Shown piece by piece: positions 1-6,514 of a stretch of 11,986 bases of DNA. Made by a program: the position numbers and the translations under genes. Source of the stretch: an uncultured Collinsella sp. (GTDB taxonomy: Bacteria; Actinomycetota; Coriobacteriia; Coriobacteriales; Coriobacteriaceae); assembly GCA_900546085.1 (NCBI GenBank), contig URBS01000067.1, positions 1 through 11,986 on the forward strand, read 5' to 3'. Each line of letters starts with the position of its first letter. The stretch's first letter is position 1. The notes under the pieces are model-generated. The model had not been told where the DNA came from and did no database searches. It saw only the letters and a program-made list of their open reading frames with translations.

Positions 1-915
1 GCCGCCAAGCCCGGCGAGCCCAGCTGGCCGAGCCCCTGGGGCGAAGGCCGTCCCGGTTGGCACACCGAGTGCGCCGCCATGGTGCATCGCTACCTGGGCA
101 CCCCGATCGACATCCACGGCGGCGGCTCCGACCTTGCCTTCCCGCATCACGAGAACGAGTGTGCCCAGGCCACCTGCGCCTGGCACCAGGGTTTCTCCAA
201 CACCTGGATGCACACGGGCATGCTGCTGGTAGACGGCGAGAAGATGTCCAAGTCGCTCGGAAACTTCTTTACGCTGGCCGAGGTGCTCGAACAGCACTCT
301 GCTGCGGCCCTGCGCCTGCTGATGCTGCAGACGAGCTATCGCTCGCCGCTCGACTTTTCTTGGGAGCGCCTGGAGGGTGCCGAGAACTCGCTTACGCGTA
401 TCGCCGGTACGGTCGAGAACCTGCGCTGGGCCGCGAACCATGCGGCGGCCGATGCCGATGAGGCAGCATCTGAGGCGTTTGTCGCCAAGGCCGCCGAGAC
501 CCGTGCCGCCTTTAAGGAGTGCATGGACGACGACTTTAACACTGCCGGTGCCATGGGTGCTGTCTTTGGCTTTGTGACCGAGTGCAACCAGTACCTGGAG
601 CAGGCGGGCGATGCTGCCGACAAGGCCGCTGCGCTTGCTGCTGCCGATACGCTGGTCGAGCTGCTCGATATGTTTGGCGTCGAGCTCCCCGAGCCCAAGG
701 TCGAGTTGCCGCTGGGCCTGCTGGGCGTTGCCGCCGGCCTGGTCGCCTACACGGGTGACGACGTGGACGAGGCCGCTGCCAAGATTCTCGAGGCCCGTGC
801 CGAGGCCCGTGCCGCCAAGAACTGGGATCTGGCCGACGCCATCCGCGACCAGCTCAAGGACCTCGGGCTGACGATTGAAGATACCGCCGCCGGCACCCGT
901 ATCAAATCTCTCTAA
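1..915 (+). CDS. cysS: Cysteinyl-tRNA synthetase, 3' part (5' end outside window)
   Basis: Class I aminoacyl-tRNA synthetase that charges tRNA-Cys in the cytoplasm. The reading frame is open from base 1, so 304 residues are visible. About 160-180 N-terminal residues, including the first HIGH-type motif, must lie upstream, because the family is usually 460-480 aa. Visible landmarks are SPWGEGRPGWHTEC (residues 11-24), whose Cys is a known zinc ligand in this family, FPHHENE (47-53) with further zinc-site residues, and KMSKS (81-85), the ATP-binding loop. The C-terminal part is the helical anticodon-binding domain, ending in an Ala/Glu-rich helix and DLADAIRDQLKDLGL-like text typical of CysRS. 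The ATG at 79 is internal and not a start. Stop is TAA at 913-915. The order cysS-rlmB-yacP is conserved in many Gram-positive bacteria. Confidence 0.97.
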   Translation, partial: AAKPGEPSWPSPWGEGRPGWHTECAAMVHRYLGTPIDIHGGGSDLAFPHHENECAQATCAWHQGFSNTWMHTGMLLVDGEKMSKSLGNFFTLAEVLEQHSAAALRLLMLQTSYRSPLDFSWERLEGAENSLTRIAGTVENLRWAANHAAADADEAASEAFVAKAAETRAAFKECMDDDFNTAGAMGAVFGFVTECNQYLEQAGDAADKAAALAAADTLVELLDMFGVELPEPKVELPLGLLGVAAGLVAYTGDDVDEAAAKILEARAEARAAKNWDLADAIRDQLKDLGLTIEDTAAGTRIKSL

Positions 916-921
916 TCCCCG

Positions 922-1023
922 CGGGTTTCCCAAGCGCCTGACCTTGCCGTTCAAACCGTCGCTCGCGTACTCAAGTACGCGTCGCTCCTCTTTCACGGCC
1001 ATCTCGGGCACTTGGAAAACCCG
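922..1023. repeat. About 100-nt imperfect palindrome between cysS and rlmB
   Basis: The outer arms at 923-939 and 1006-1022 match as an inverted repeat over 17 positions with only a few mismatches, and the base pair just outside also matches (cgggttt / aaacccg). Further in, GCCGT (945-949) pairs with ACGGC (995-999). The tip is a perfect hairpin: CGCGTAC (964-970), loop TCAA, GTACGCG (975-981). Such a long stem-loop resembles REP/BIME-type intergenic elements. It lies directly after the cysS stop and just before a separate terminator, so it may affect mRNA 3'-end stability. I do not recognise a named family. Confidence 0.7.
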
Positions 1024-1027
1024 TACC

Positions 1028-1070
1028 GACCGCCCGAATTAATATTCATGGGCGGTCGTTTATTTTGTTT
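1028..1070 (+). terminator. Intrinsic terminator after cysS
   Basis: A perfect 8-bp G+C-rich stem GACCGCCC (1028-1035) and GGGCGGTC (1050-1057) encloses an A+T-rich 14-nt loop. It is followed by a T-rich tail (GTTTATTTTGTTT). This separates cysS from rlmB, which therefore probably has its own promoter in the short stretch 1058-1087. A TGATAAT at 1075-1081 could be a -10 box, but I see no convincing -35. Confidence 0.8.
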
Positions 1071-1101
1071 CGTTTGATAATTGTGTTAAGGAGGCCGTTT
1101 T

Positions 1102-2022
1102 ATGGCCGACAATCGCAAACGTGCACCGCGTGGAGGCAAGCAGGCTGCTTCTGGCTTGCGTCCGATTCGCCGCAACGACCGCGCTGCCACTCCCAAGGGC
1201 CAGCGCGAGCGCTCCCAAGCCCAGGCTGCGCGTTCGCAGCGAGATCGCAACCGCGACAACGTTCAGGTTCCCAAGGGCGAGTTTATCGAAGGTCGTCGTG
1301 CTGCCGCCGAGGCACTGCGTACCGGCTTTCCCGTCAAGTGCGCGCTCATCGCCGAGGGCGGGGAGCGCGATGCCGCCTTGTCGCGCCTGGTCGACGACCT
1401 CAACGCCGCGGGCGTCCGCATTAAGTATGTGCCGCGCGCGCAGCTCGATGCGCTGTCGAGCCATGGCGCTCACCAGGGTATTGCGCTCGAGGTGGGAAAT
1501 TTCCCCTATGCTGATGTCGCCGATATCCTCGATCGCGCGGGTGACGGACCGGCGCTCGTCGTCGTGCTCGATCATGTGACCGACGATGGCAACTTTGGTG
1601 CGATCGTGCGCTCCGCCGAGGTCGTGGGCGCGGCGGGCGTCATCATTGCAAACAAGCGCGCCGCCGGTGTGACCGTGGGCAGCTACAAGACCTCTGCTGG
1701 TGCCGTCATGCACCTGCCCATCGCGCAGGTTCCCAATATCGCCCGTGCGCTCGATGATCTCAAGGCCGCCGGCTTTTGGGTGGGCGGTGCTTCCGAGCAC
1801 GCCGAGGGCAGCTGCTGGGATGCTCCCTTCGAGGGCCGCGTTGCGCTCGTCATGGGCTCCGAGGGCGACGGCATCTCGCGCCTGGTGCTCGAGAAATGCG
1901 ACTTTTTGACCAAGCTTCCCCAGCGCGGCATGACCGAGAGTCTCAACGTGGCCCAGGCGACCACCGCGCTGTGCTTTGAGTGGCTGCGCCGCAATGCCGG
2001 CGAGCTCATGGGGGAGGAGTAG
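1102..2022 (+). CDS. rlmB: 23S rRNA (guanosine-2'-O-)-methyltransferase, SpoU/TrmH family
   Basis: SPOUT-fold methyltransferase that uses SAM to 2'-O-methylate a 23S rRNA guanosine. The start is set by AAGGAGG at 1088-1094, seven bases before ATG. Residues 1-57 are a basic, disordered-looking extension (many R, K, Q). Residues 60-131 (EFIEGRRAAAEAL to HQGIALEV) match the RlmB-type substrate-binding domain. The catalytic SPOUT domain has motif 1 at 156-170 (LDHVTDDGNFGAIVR, with the conserved Asn164 and Arg170), motif 2 at 248-259 (ALVMGSEGDGIS, glycine-rich) and motif 3 around 277-286 (MTESLNVAQA). Motif 1 has DDGN where the family commonly has DPxN, a mild deviation. At 306 aa it is longer than the E. 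coli enzyme (about 243 aa), mainly through the N-terminal extension. It sits in an operon with the next gene, only 3 nt away. The exact target guanosine is inferred from family and context. Confidence 0.92.
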   Translation: MADNRKRAPRGGKQAASGLRPIRRNDRAATPKGQRERSQAQAARSQRDRNRDNVQVPKGEFIEGRRAAAEALRTGFPVKCALIAEGGERDAALSRLVDDLNAAGVRIKYVPRAQLDALSSHGAHQGIALEVGNFPYADVADILDRAGDGPALVVVLDHVTDDGNFGAIVRSAEVVGAAGVIIANKRAAGVTVGSYKTSAGAVMHLPIAQVPNIARALDDLKAAGFWVGGASEHAEGSCWDAPFEGRVALVMGSEGDGISRLVLEKCDFLTKLPQRGMTESLNVAQATTALCFEWLRRNAGELMGEE

Positions 2023-2025
2023 CGC

Positions 2026-2703
2026 ATGTCCAAGAAGAACCGCGCCAAGTCCAAGGCCAAGCGCTTTGGCGAGGGCTCGGCCAAGCCGATTGTTTCGGCC
2101 GCGACCTATGGCGTGGGCGGCAATGCGTTTGCGCAGGCCATCGCCGACCCGGTCTCGACGGTGCACTCCAATAAGCCCGAGCTGCTGGTGGTCGACGGCT
2201 ACAACGTGATTCACTGCACGCCGCGCTACGAAAAGCTCGTCTACGACCATTCCGACGATCCATATTCCAGCGACGTCCACGATATGGCTCGTACTGCGCT
2301 TATCAACGATGTCGCGGCGTTTGCCCAGGGCCGTTACGAGGCCGTGATCGTGTTCGACGGCGCGGGCAACATCTCCAACGAGCGCCCCAACCTACCGGCC
2401 CGCGGCGTGCGCATCGAGTTCTCGCCGACGGGCGTCTCTGCCGATACCGTGGTGCAGAAGCTCTGCATCGAGGCGCGTGAGGAAGGCCGCGCGTGCTCCG
2501 TGGTATCGAGTGACGGCACAATACAGGCCGTCGTCATGGGCAAGGGCGTCACGCGCATCTCGAGCCGTATGCTGGTGGACGAGATCAAACAGATCGACAA
2601 CGACGTTCACGAGGCAGAGGAAGCTCCGCAGATCAAGATGACTCTGGGCAGCCGCCTGAGTCCCGATGCCCTGGCCAAGCTCAAGGCCCTGCGCGGACGG
2701 TAG
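2026..2703 (+). CDS. NYN-domain (YacP/Rae1-like) predicted ribosome-associated endoribonuclease
   Basis: A 225-aa protein with a PIN-like NYN nuclease domain. Residues 1-50 are basic, then low complexity (MSKKNRAKSKAKRFGEG). The domain starts at LLVVDGYNVIH (D57-G58-Y59-N60 carries the first acidic metal-site residue). It continues with AVIVFDGAG, SADTVVQKL and VVSSDGTIQAVV, which match the order of acidic motifs in YacP proteins. The Bacillus member Rae1 cleaves mRNA in the ribosomal A site; that function is inferred here. Start: GGGGGAGGAG at the end of rlmB is the ribosome site for ATG 2026, 3 nt after the rlmB stop, so the two are translationally linked. The C-terminal tail (DVHEAEEAPQ to LKALRGR) is charged and probably helical. 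Same neighbours as in Bacillus (cysS, rlmB, yacP). Confidence 0.87.
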   Translation: MSKKNRAKSKAKRFGEGSAKPIVSAATYGVGGNAFAQAIADPVSTVHSNKPELLVVDGYNVIHCTPRYEKLVYDHSDDPYSSDVHDMARTALINDVAAFAQGRYEAVIVFDGAGNISNERPNLPARGVRIEFSPTGVSADTVVQKLCIEAREEGRACSVVSSDGTIQAVVMGKGVTRISSRMLVDEIKQIDNDVHEAEEAPQIKMTLGSRLSPDALAKLKALRGR

Positions 2704-2926
2704 GGGATTATCCATAGAGACCCGTTTTCCAATTGGCCGGCCCGTTGATTTGTAATCAATGGACTGTGGGTTGCCGTCGCCAAAACGAATAGTTTTTTGT
2801 TTTGGCGAACGGATAAAACTATTCGTTCTGACGAATAGTTTTGAGATGTGGTCGGTCAAAGGGTCTGTTGCGCCTTGTCAGCAATTCCTTTATTCTTAAT
2901 TGGCTTCGCGCGAAAGCGCCAAGTGT
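2704..2926. other. Intergenic region between yacP-type gene and tRNA-Thr
   Basis: 223 bases without a gene. It holds the overlapping inverted repeats at 2778-2842 (separate entry). It also has a GCGC-GAAA-GCGC mini-hairpin (a GNRA tetraloop) near 2908-2919, just before the tRNA. A possible tRNA promoter is TTGCGC (2868-2873), 17-nt spacing, TATTCT (2891-2896), but the -35 match is poor. No small ORF with a ribosome site was seen. Confidence 0.5.
2778..2842. repeat. Overlapping, mutually exclusive inverted repeats (three ACGAATAGTTTT arms)
   Basis: The 12-mer ACGAATAGTTTT occurs at 2785-2796 and 2831-2842, and its exact reverse complement AAAACTATTCGT lies at 2815-2826. The middle arm can pair perfectly with either neighbour; with the right arm it makes a 12-bp hairpin with a 4-nt loop (TCTG). 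The left arm overlaps a further hairpin, CGCCAAAAC (2778-2786) and GTTTTGGCG (2799-2807). The right hairpin could end transcription of rlmB-yacP, since its 3' arm ends in TTTT. The alternative pairings look like an attenuator, or like paired operators for a DNA-binding protein. Confidence 0.75.
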
Positions 2927-3001
2927 GCCAGTGTGGCGCAACGGTAGCGCAACTGATTTGTAATCAGTGGGTTGCAGGTTCGATTCCTGTCACTGGCTCC
3001 A
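2927..3001 (+). tRNA. tRNA-Thr (anticodon TGT)
   Basis: Full cloverleaf. The acceptor arm GCCAGTG (2927-2933) pairs with CACTGGC (2991-2997), discriminator T, and CCA is encoded at 2999-3001. The anticodon stem ACTGA/TCAGT encloses loop TTTGTAA with anticodon TGT. The T-arm contains GGTTCGATTCC. It stands alone, followed at once by terminators, so it is probably a single-gene transcript or the tail of the upstream operon. Confidence 0.96.
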
Positions 3002-3010
3002 TGAAAGTTT

Positions 3011-3050
3011 CGGGCTCTGTCCCCCTGAGGGACAGGGCCCGTTTCTATTT
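3011..3050 (+). terminator. Strong intrinsic terminator of tRNA-Thr
   Basis: A 13-bp stem CGGGCTCTGTCCC (3011-3023) and GGGACAGGGCCCG (3029-3041), with one G-T pair and a 5-nt loop, is followed by TTTCTATTT. It begins ten bases after the tRNA CCA end. Confidence 0.9.
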
Positions 3051-3064
3051 AGGTGGTGCGCCAT

Positions 3065-3088
3065 CGGGTTGGCGCCCATCCCGTTTTT
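3065..3088 (+). terminator. Second, back-up terminator
   Basis: CGGGTTGG (3065-3072), loop CGC and CCATCCCG (3076-3083) form a stem with one T-T mismatch, followed by TTTTT. An overlapping alternative hairpin GCGCCA/TGGCGC (3058-3063 and 3070-3075) is also possible. Together with the preceding hairpin it makes a tandem terminator. Confidence 0.55.
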
Positions 3089-3115
3089 GGTTTGTCTCGT
3101 CCTCTAGTTTGTCTA

Positions 3116-3162
3116 AATCTGTAACACCAAGACCGATATTTGGCATCTAGCTGTTACAGATT
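3116..3162. repeat. Palindromic element, copy A (AATCTGTAACA / TGTTACAGATT)
   Basis: Perfect 11-bp inverted arms at 3116-3126 and 3152-3162 with a 25-nt spacer. Copy B, 80 bp further on, has the same arm and spacer lengths. See the finding on paired base changes. Confidence 0.85.
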
Positions 3163-3195
3163 GAGATGAAACTTAGGGTGTTTTAGGAATATCTT

Positions 3196-3242
3196 GATCT
3201 GTAACATGTAGAAGCGGAATAGGCCTCTTGCTGTTACAGATC
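3196..3242. repeat. Palindromic element, copy B (GATCTGTAACA / TGTTACAGATC)
   Basis: Perfect 11-bp inverted arms at 3196-3206 and 3232-3242, with a 25-nt spacer as in copy A. The outermost pair is G-C here and A-T in copy A, so both arms changed together. The sequence just after each right arm is also similar (GAGATGAA and GAGACAAG), while the spacers differ. Confidence 0.85.
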
Positions 3243-3278
3243 GAGACAAGGGCGGGTGCGGACCTGGATGTCCTGCGC

Positions 3279-3342
3279 GAGCGTGGATTTCTGGACACGC
3301 GAGCGAAGAAAATCTCCCGACCGGAGAACGAGCGTGGATAAT
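3279..3342. repeat. Cluster of a 19-nt repeat (consensus GAGCGTGGATAATCTCCCG), left of the sugar cassette
   Basis: Three units begin at 3279 (first ten bases match), 3301 (16 of 19 match) and 3330 (first 13 match). The 30-nt block 3313-3342 matches 7364-7393 on the other side of the sugar cassette at 26 of 30 positions. A short stem TCTCC/GGAGA is kept in both. The end of this cluster (CGTGGATA, 3333-3340) can pair with TATCCACG at 3380-3387. Confidence 0.75.
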
Positions 3343-3398
3343 TAACTTGGATAGGGAGCTAAGGTAAACACCGATTGTCTATCCACGGCTTTAGAAGC

Positions 3399-3433
3399 AA
3401 CGACCCCGATTTCATTGTGGAATCGGGGTCGTT
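3399..3433. terminator. Hairpin, probable terminator for the bgl-PTS operon
   Basis: A perfect 13-bp stem AACGACCCCGATT (3399-3411) and AATCGGGGTCGTT (3421-3433) with a 9-nt loop. On the minus strand it lies about 100 bases after the PTS stop and is followed by GCTTCTAAAG, only weakly T-rich. It could also act on the plus strand. The stem is convincing, the direction is not. Confidence 0.6.
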
Positions 3434-3534
3434 TGTGCCTCAGGAATCCGAATGGATTAATCGAGCTCCTAAGGGACTTCTTGGGTTCTTGCTAATGGTC
3501 TGCCGAGGATGTCCCCAATGCAAACAGCGGGCAT

Positions 3535-4935
3535 CTACTCAATATAGCTGGGGTTCTTCTTGATGATCACGCGTGCAGCGATGAAGGAGACGACGATGGC
3601 GATGATGGCGACAACGCATGCCAGCACGAAGTTGCCCATGGACCCATCGGGAGCGATAAAGATGAGTGCCGAAAGAAGGCCGGGGCATGCTCCCGCAACA
3701 TACTCTTTCAGAACAAAGATGCCTGCAGGGAGTCCAGCGCAGAGCGCGCCGATTGCCGTGCCGACAAGCAGGCGGGGACGCTCGATGAGGCAACCGTAGA
3801 ACGCGGGCTCGGTTACGCCACAGAGTGCGGTGACGGCAACCGTGGTGACCATACCCCTCTTCTCTTTGTTTCCCTTCATGGCAGTTGCCAGGGCGAGGCT
3901 CGTGCCGCCAATGCAGAGGTTCGAGATGAATCCAAAGATAATGGGTGCCCAACCGAGCTGCGCCAGGCTCGTAACTTCGATTGCGATGTAAGCCTTATCG
4001 AGACCGAGCATGACGAAATAGGGGTTAAGGGCTGCCAGGATCGGAGTGGCGATAAATGCCACGTTGTCCATAAGCCACGTGACGGCATCGCTCAGCGCGT
4101 AGCCCATCATGCTGCCGGCGGGGCCAAGGATAATCAGCTCGACGGGCACGACGATGATCATGGTGAGCAGCGGCTTCAAGAACAGTTTGGTAACGTCGGG
4201 AATGATTTTCTGAAGATCGCGATCGACGAAGTACATGAACACGACGCCCAGTACGATTGGCACCACCGTGCTCGAGTAGTCATTCGTCGGGATGGGGATG
4301 CCAAGAAAGTCGAGACCCTCAGCACCGCTAATGGACGAGCTGATCATGATCGCGCCCAGCAATGCGCCCATGATGGGCTGCATCTTCATGACGGCTGCGA
4401 GCTGATAACCAAGATAAACGGGCAAGAAGCTAAACGAAGCGCTAAAGATCGCCAACAGGACCTGGGCGGTTCCGCTATCGGTGCTCAATCCGCAATAATT
4501 GACCAGGAGATTCTTGATCGAAAGAATGAGTCCGCCAACGATGAGCGCCGGGACGATGGGCATGAATACCTGTGCAGAGACGTTCCCGAATTTCTCAATC
4601 AAGCCCATGGCGGTGTTACCGCTTTTAATGCCTTCTGCAAGGTCTTTGGCCGTTTGGGCATCGTCGGCAACCGTGCCACCGCCGACTTCGATTCCCGCGA
4701 AGTCGAGGAAGTCGTTGTAAGCCTCGGTGACGTTGGGGCCGATGATCACCTGAAGCTGGCCACCGCTGACTACTGCCCCGAGCGCCTGATCGGCCGATTT
4801 GGCGAGCTGGAGATCGATGATCGAGGTGTCTCGTGCGTCGATGCGAAGGCGCGTCGCACAATGAGTTACCGATGTAATGTTCTCTTTGCCGCCAACAGCC
4901 TTTAGGACTGTTTCGGACATTGCCTGATATTTCAT
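3535..4935 (-). CDS. PTS beta-glucoside-type transporter subunit IIBC
   Basis: Membrane permease of the phosphotransferase system that imports and phosphorylates a beta-glucoside. Residues 1-90 are the EIIB domain, with the phosphorylated Cys26 in VTHCATRLR. A linker (GIEVGGGTVADDAQTAKDL) follows. Residues about 105-460 are the EIIC domain with many hydrophobic segments and the conserved GVTEPAFYG motif of the glucose/glucoside superfamily. At 466 aa it stops after EIIC; the usual C-terminal EIIA domain (full BglF/BglP proteins are about 620 aa) is absent, and no EIIA gene is nearby. A separate EIIA must serve it. ATG 4935 follows AGGAGA. It starts 9 nt after the stop of the upstream glucosidase gene, so the two form an operon. 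The precise sugar (cellobiose, arbutin or salicin type) cannot be told. Confidence 0.93.
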   Translation of the reverse strand: MKYQAMSETVLKAVGGKENITSVTHCATRLRIDARDTSIIDLQLAKSADQALGAVVSGGQLQVIIGPNVTEAYNDFLDFAGIEVGGGTVADDAQTAKDLAEGIKSGNTAMGLIEKFGNVSAQVFMPIVPALIVGGLILSIKNLLVNYCGLSTDSGTAQVLLAIFSASFSFLPVYLGYQLAAVMKMQPIMGALLGAIMISSSISGAEGLDFLGIPIPTNDYSSTVVPIVLGVVFMYFVDRDLQKIIPDVTKLFLKPLLTMIIVVPVELIILGPAGSMMGYALSDAVTWLMDNVAFIATPILAALNPYFVMLGLDKAYIAIEVTSLAQLGWAPIIFGFISNLCIGGTSLALATAMKGNKEKRGMVTTVAVTALCGVTEPAFYGCLIERPRLLVGTAIGALCAGLPAGIFVLKEYVAGACPGLLSALIFIAPDGSMGNFVLACVVAIIAIVVSFIAARVIIKKNPSYIE

Positions 4936-4944
4936 CTCTTTCTC

Positions 4945-6363
4945 CTAACCTTCCTGCTCCTGATACTTCGAGATAAGGTCTCGGTACCAATACCAGCTCT
5001 TTTTGGGGGTGCGCTCCAGATTGTTTTCGAAGTCGATATGGACAAGTCCGTATCGTTTTTCGTAGCCGTTGATCCAGCTATACAGATCCATCGTCGACCA
5101 GAGGTAGTAGCCCTCAACGCGCGCGCCGTCGCGCTTGGCCCTCATCATGTGCTCGATGAACTGGCCCAGAAGCTCGATGCGGTCATCATCGTGGACCATT
5201 CCGTCTGCGTCTGGTTGCTCATAGGCGCCATGTCCGTTTTCCGTAATAAAGATGCGGGGCGCGTCATAGCGCTCGTGGACATCCATGATGGTTGAATACA
5301 TGCAACCTGGGAGTATTTCGCGGCCCCATTTATTGCGGGGAACATTGCTGTCGCGGGCGCTTTCAAACAAGGGCGCAATGCATTTTCCTTCGACCTTTTT
5401 GCTCGAACCGCCCTTATTGTTCGCCGAAACGGCAAGCTCTCCACCGTGCCAGTCGGTTACATACTCTCGGCAATACACGTTGAGTCCAATAAAATCGACT
5501 TTACCGTCTCTGAATTCTTCTACGTCATTTGGGGATCGATAGAGCGAGACGCCAAGTTTTTCAAGGATTTCGTCCATTTCTGGCGGCAGTTGACCCTGAA
5601 GCGCTGGTGCCAGAATCATGCGATTGGCGAAAAAGTCTGCGTATCGAAATACGTCATCAGGGTGCTCGGTTGCCGGGTCGAGTTCGACAACGCCGCCATC
5701 GTGGACGGCGCCGATGATGCCGTCGTAGCCCATTTGACGATATGTTCGGACTGCGAGTGCGCTTGCGCGCATCAGGTTGTACTGAAACTGCATGTACGAC
5801 TGAACGTCGAGCGATCGATTGGGGGGATAGTTGCCCAACATGTTTACGCAGTAGCTGTAGAAATGCGGCTCGTTAACGGTAGCCCAGATTTTGACGCGGT
5901 CTCCAAAGCGCTCAAAGCAAATCTTGGCGTATTTGCAGAACCACTCTGCCATGTCATTGTTCAGCCATCCGCCTTTGCAAGCAAGCGTGAATGGCAGATC
6001 GTAATGGAACAGCGTAACGTTGGGCTCTATGCCATTTTCGAGGCAGCAATCAATGACCCGATTATAAAAATCGATACCCTCTTCATTCACTTCGCCGATA
6101 CCCGTGGGGATGATTCGACTCCATGAAAGAGAGAAGCGATAGGTGTTTTGTCCGCCTTCTTTCATCATGCGGATATCTTCTTCATAGCGATGGTAGAAGT
6201 CGCAAGATACATCACCGTCAACATGGTTGATGTTCTTATTGCTTGTGTGGCTAAAGAAATCCCACTCGCCAAGGCCTTTGCCGTCTTCGTTCCAGGCACC
6301 CTCGCACTGATAAGATGCCGTGGCGGAACCCCAGAGAAACGGCATGTTGTTCACGTTGCCCAT
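4945..6363 (-). CDS. 6-phospho-beta-glucosidase, glycoside hydrolase family 1
   Basis: Cytoplasmic GH1 enzyme that cleaves the phosphorylated beta-glucoside delivered by the PTS permease to glucose-6-phosphate and aglycone. I chose the third ATG (6363): AAAGGGG lies just before it, while the open frame from 6381 has no ribosome site. This gives 472 aa, the normal family length. In this numbering the acid/base Glu165 is in ATVNEPH and the nucleophile Glu375 in FITENGHG. Ser429, Lys436 and Tyr438 (in SWINGYEKRYG) have the spacing of the phosphate-binding S-x6-K-x-Y motif of 6-phospho-glycosidases, which supports a phosphorylated substrate. N-terminal FLWGSATASYQCEGAW is the GH1 signature region. 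First gene of a minus-strand operon with the EIIBC gene, divergent from the RpiR-type regulator. Confidence 0.95.
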   Translation of the reverse strand: MGNVNNMPFLWGSATASYQCEGAWNEDGKGLGEWDFFSHTSNKNINHVDGDVSCDFYHRYEEDIRMMKEGGQNTYRFSLSWSRIIPTGIGEVNEEGIDFYNRVIDCCLENGIEPNVTLFHYDLPFTLACKGGWLNNDMAEWFCKYAKICFERFGDRVKIWATVNEPHFYSYCVNMLGNYPPNRSLDVQSYMQFQYNLMRASALAVRTYRQMGYDGIIGAVHDGGVVELDPATEHPDDVFRYADFFANRMILAPALQGQLPPEMDEILEKLGVSLYRSPNDVEEFRDGKVDFIGLNVYCREYVTDWHGGELAVSANNKGGSSKKVEGKCIAPLFESARDSNVPRNKWGREILPGCMYSTIMDVHERYDAPRIFITENGHGAYEQPDADGMVHDDDRIELLGQFIEHMMRAKRDGARVEGYYLWSTMDLYSWINGYEKRYGLVHIDFENNLERTPKKSWYWYRDLISKYQEQEG

Positions 6364-6381
6364 GAATCCCCTTTCCATCAT

Positions 6382-6514
6382 TCAACACGGTGGATACGTG
6401 TGGCGGAATTACGATTAAGATGACGTCAACTGATTTGAATCATAGGAGAACGACCAAAGCTGTTTGATTCAATAAACGAACTATGATTTCGAGGAGAGCG
6501 GAAAGAGGGATCAC
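6382..6514. promoter_or_regulatory. Divergent promoter/operator region between the bgl operon and the rpiR-type gene
   Basis: 133 bases control both directions. Symmetric sequences cluster here: TGATTTGAATCA (6431-6442, 5-bp arms around TG); TTGAATCA (6435-6442) with its inverse TGATTCAA (6465-6472); AATCATAG (6438-6445) with its inverse CTATGATT (6481-6488); and TGACGTCA (6421-6428). Candidate promoter parts are TATGAT at 6482-6487 for the regulator and TTGACG on the minus strand (6429-6424) for the operon; neither has a clear partner hexamer. By analogy with RpiR systems, the TTGAATCA-type sites are the best operator candidates. Confidence 0.55.

Noticed and set aside
1060..2280. 406-codon minus-strand open frame across rlmB
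   Set aside because: It lies antisense to a gene with clear SPOUT motifs and its translation shows no known domain. Long mirror frames are common opposite G+C-rich genes.
2746..2758. TGATTTGTAATCA, identical to 13 bases of the tRNA-Thr anticodon arm (2954-2966)
   Set aside because: Considered as a tRNA fragment or attachment site. The match stops after 13 bases, is itself nearly palindromic, and has no acceptor or T-arm around it.
2848..3150. 100-codon open frame spanning tRNA-Thr and its terminator
   Set aside because: It reads through a tRNA gene and a strong terminator, so it is not a plausible protein.
3116..3342. Possible CRISPR array
   Set aside because: The repeats are few, unequal in spacing and internally palindromic, and no cas gene is present.
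5446..6126. 226-codon plus-strand open frame within the GH1 gene
   Set aside because: Shadow of the glucosidase coding sequence; no ribosome site or recognisable domain.
4945..6381. Start of the GH1 gene at 6381
   Set aside because: No ribosome site before the first ATG pair; AAAGGGG sits correctly for the ATG at 6363 and the family N-terminus begins there.
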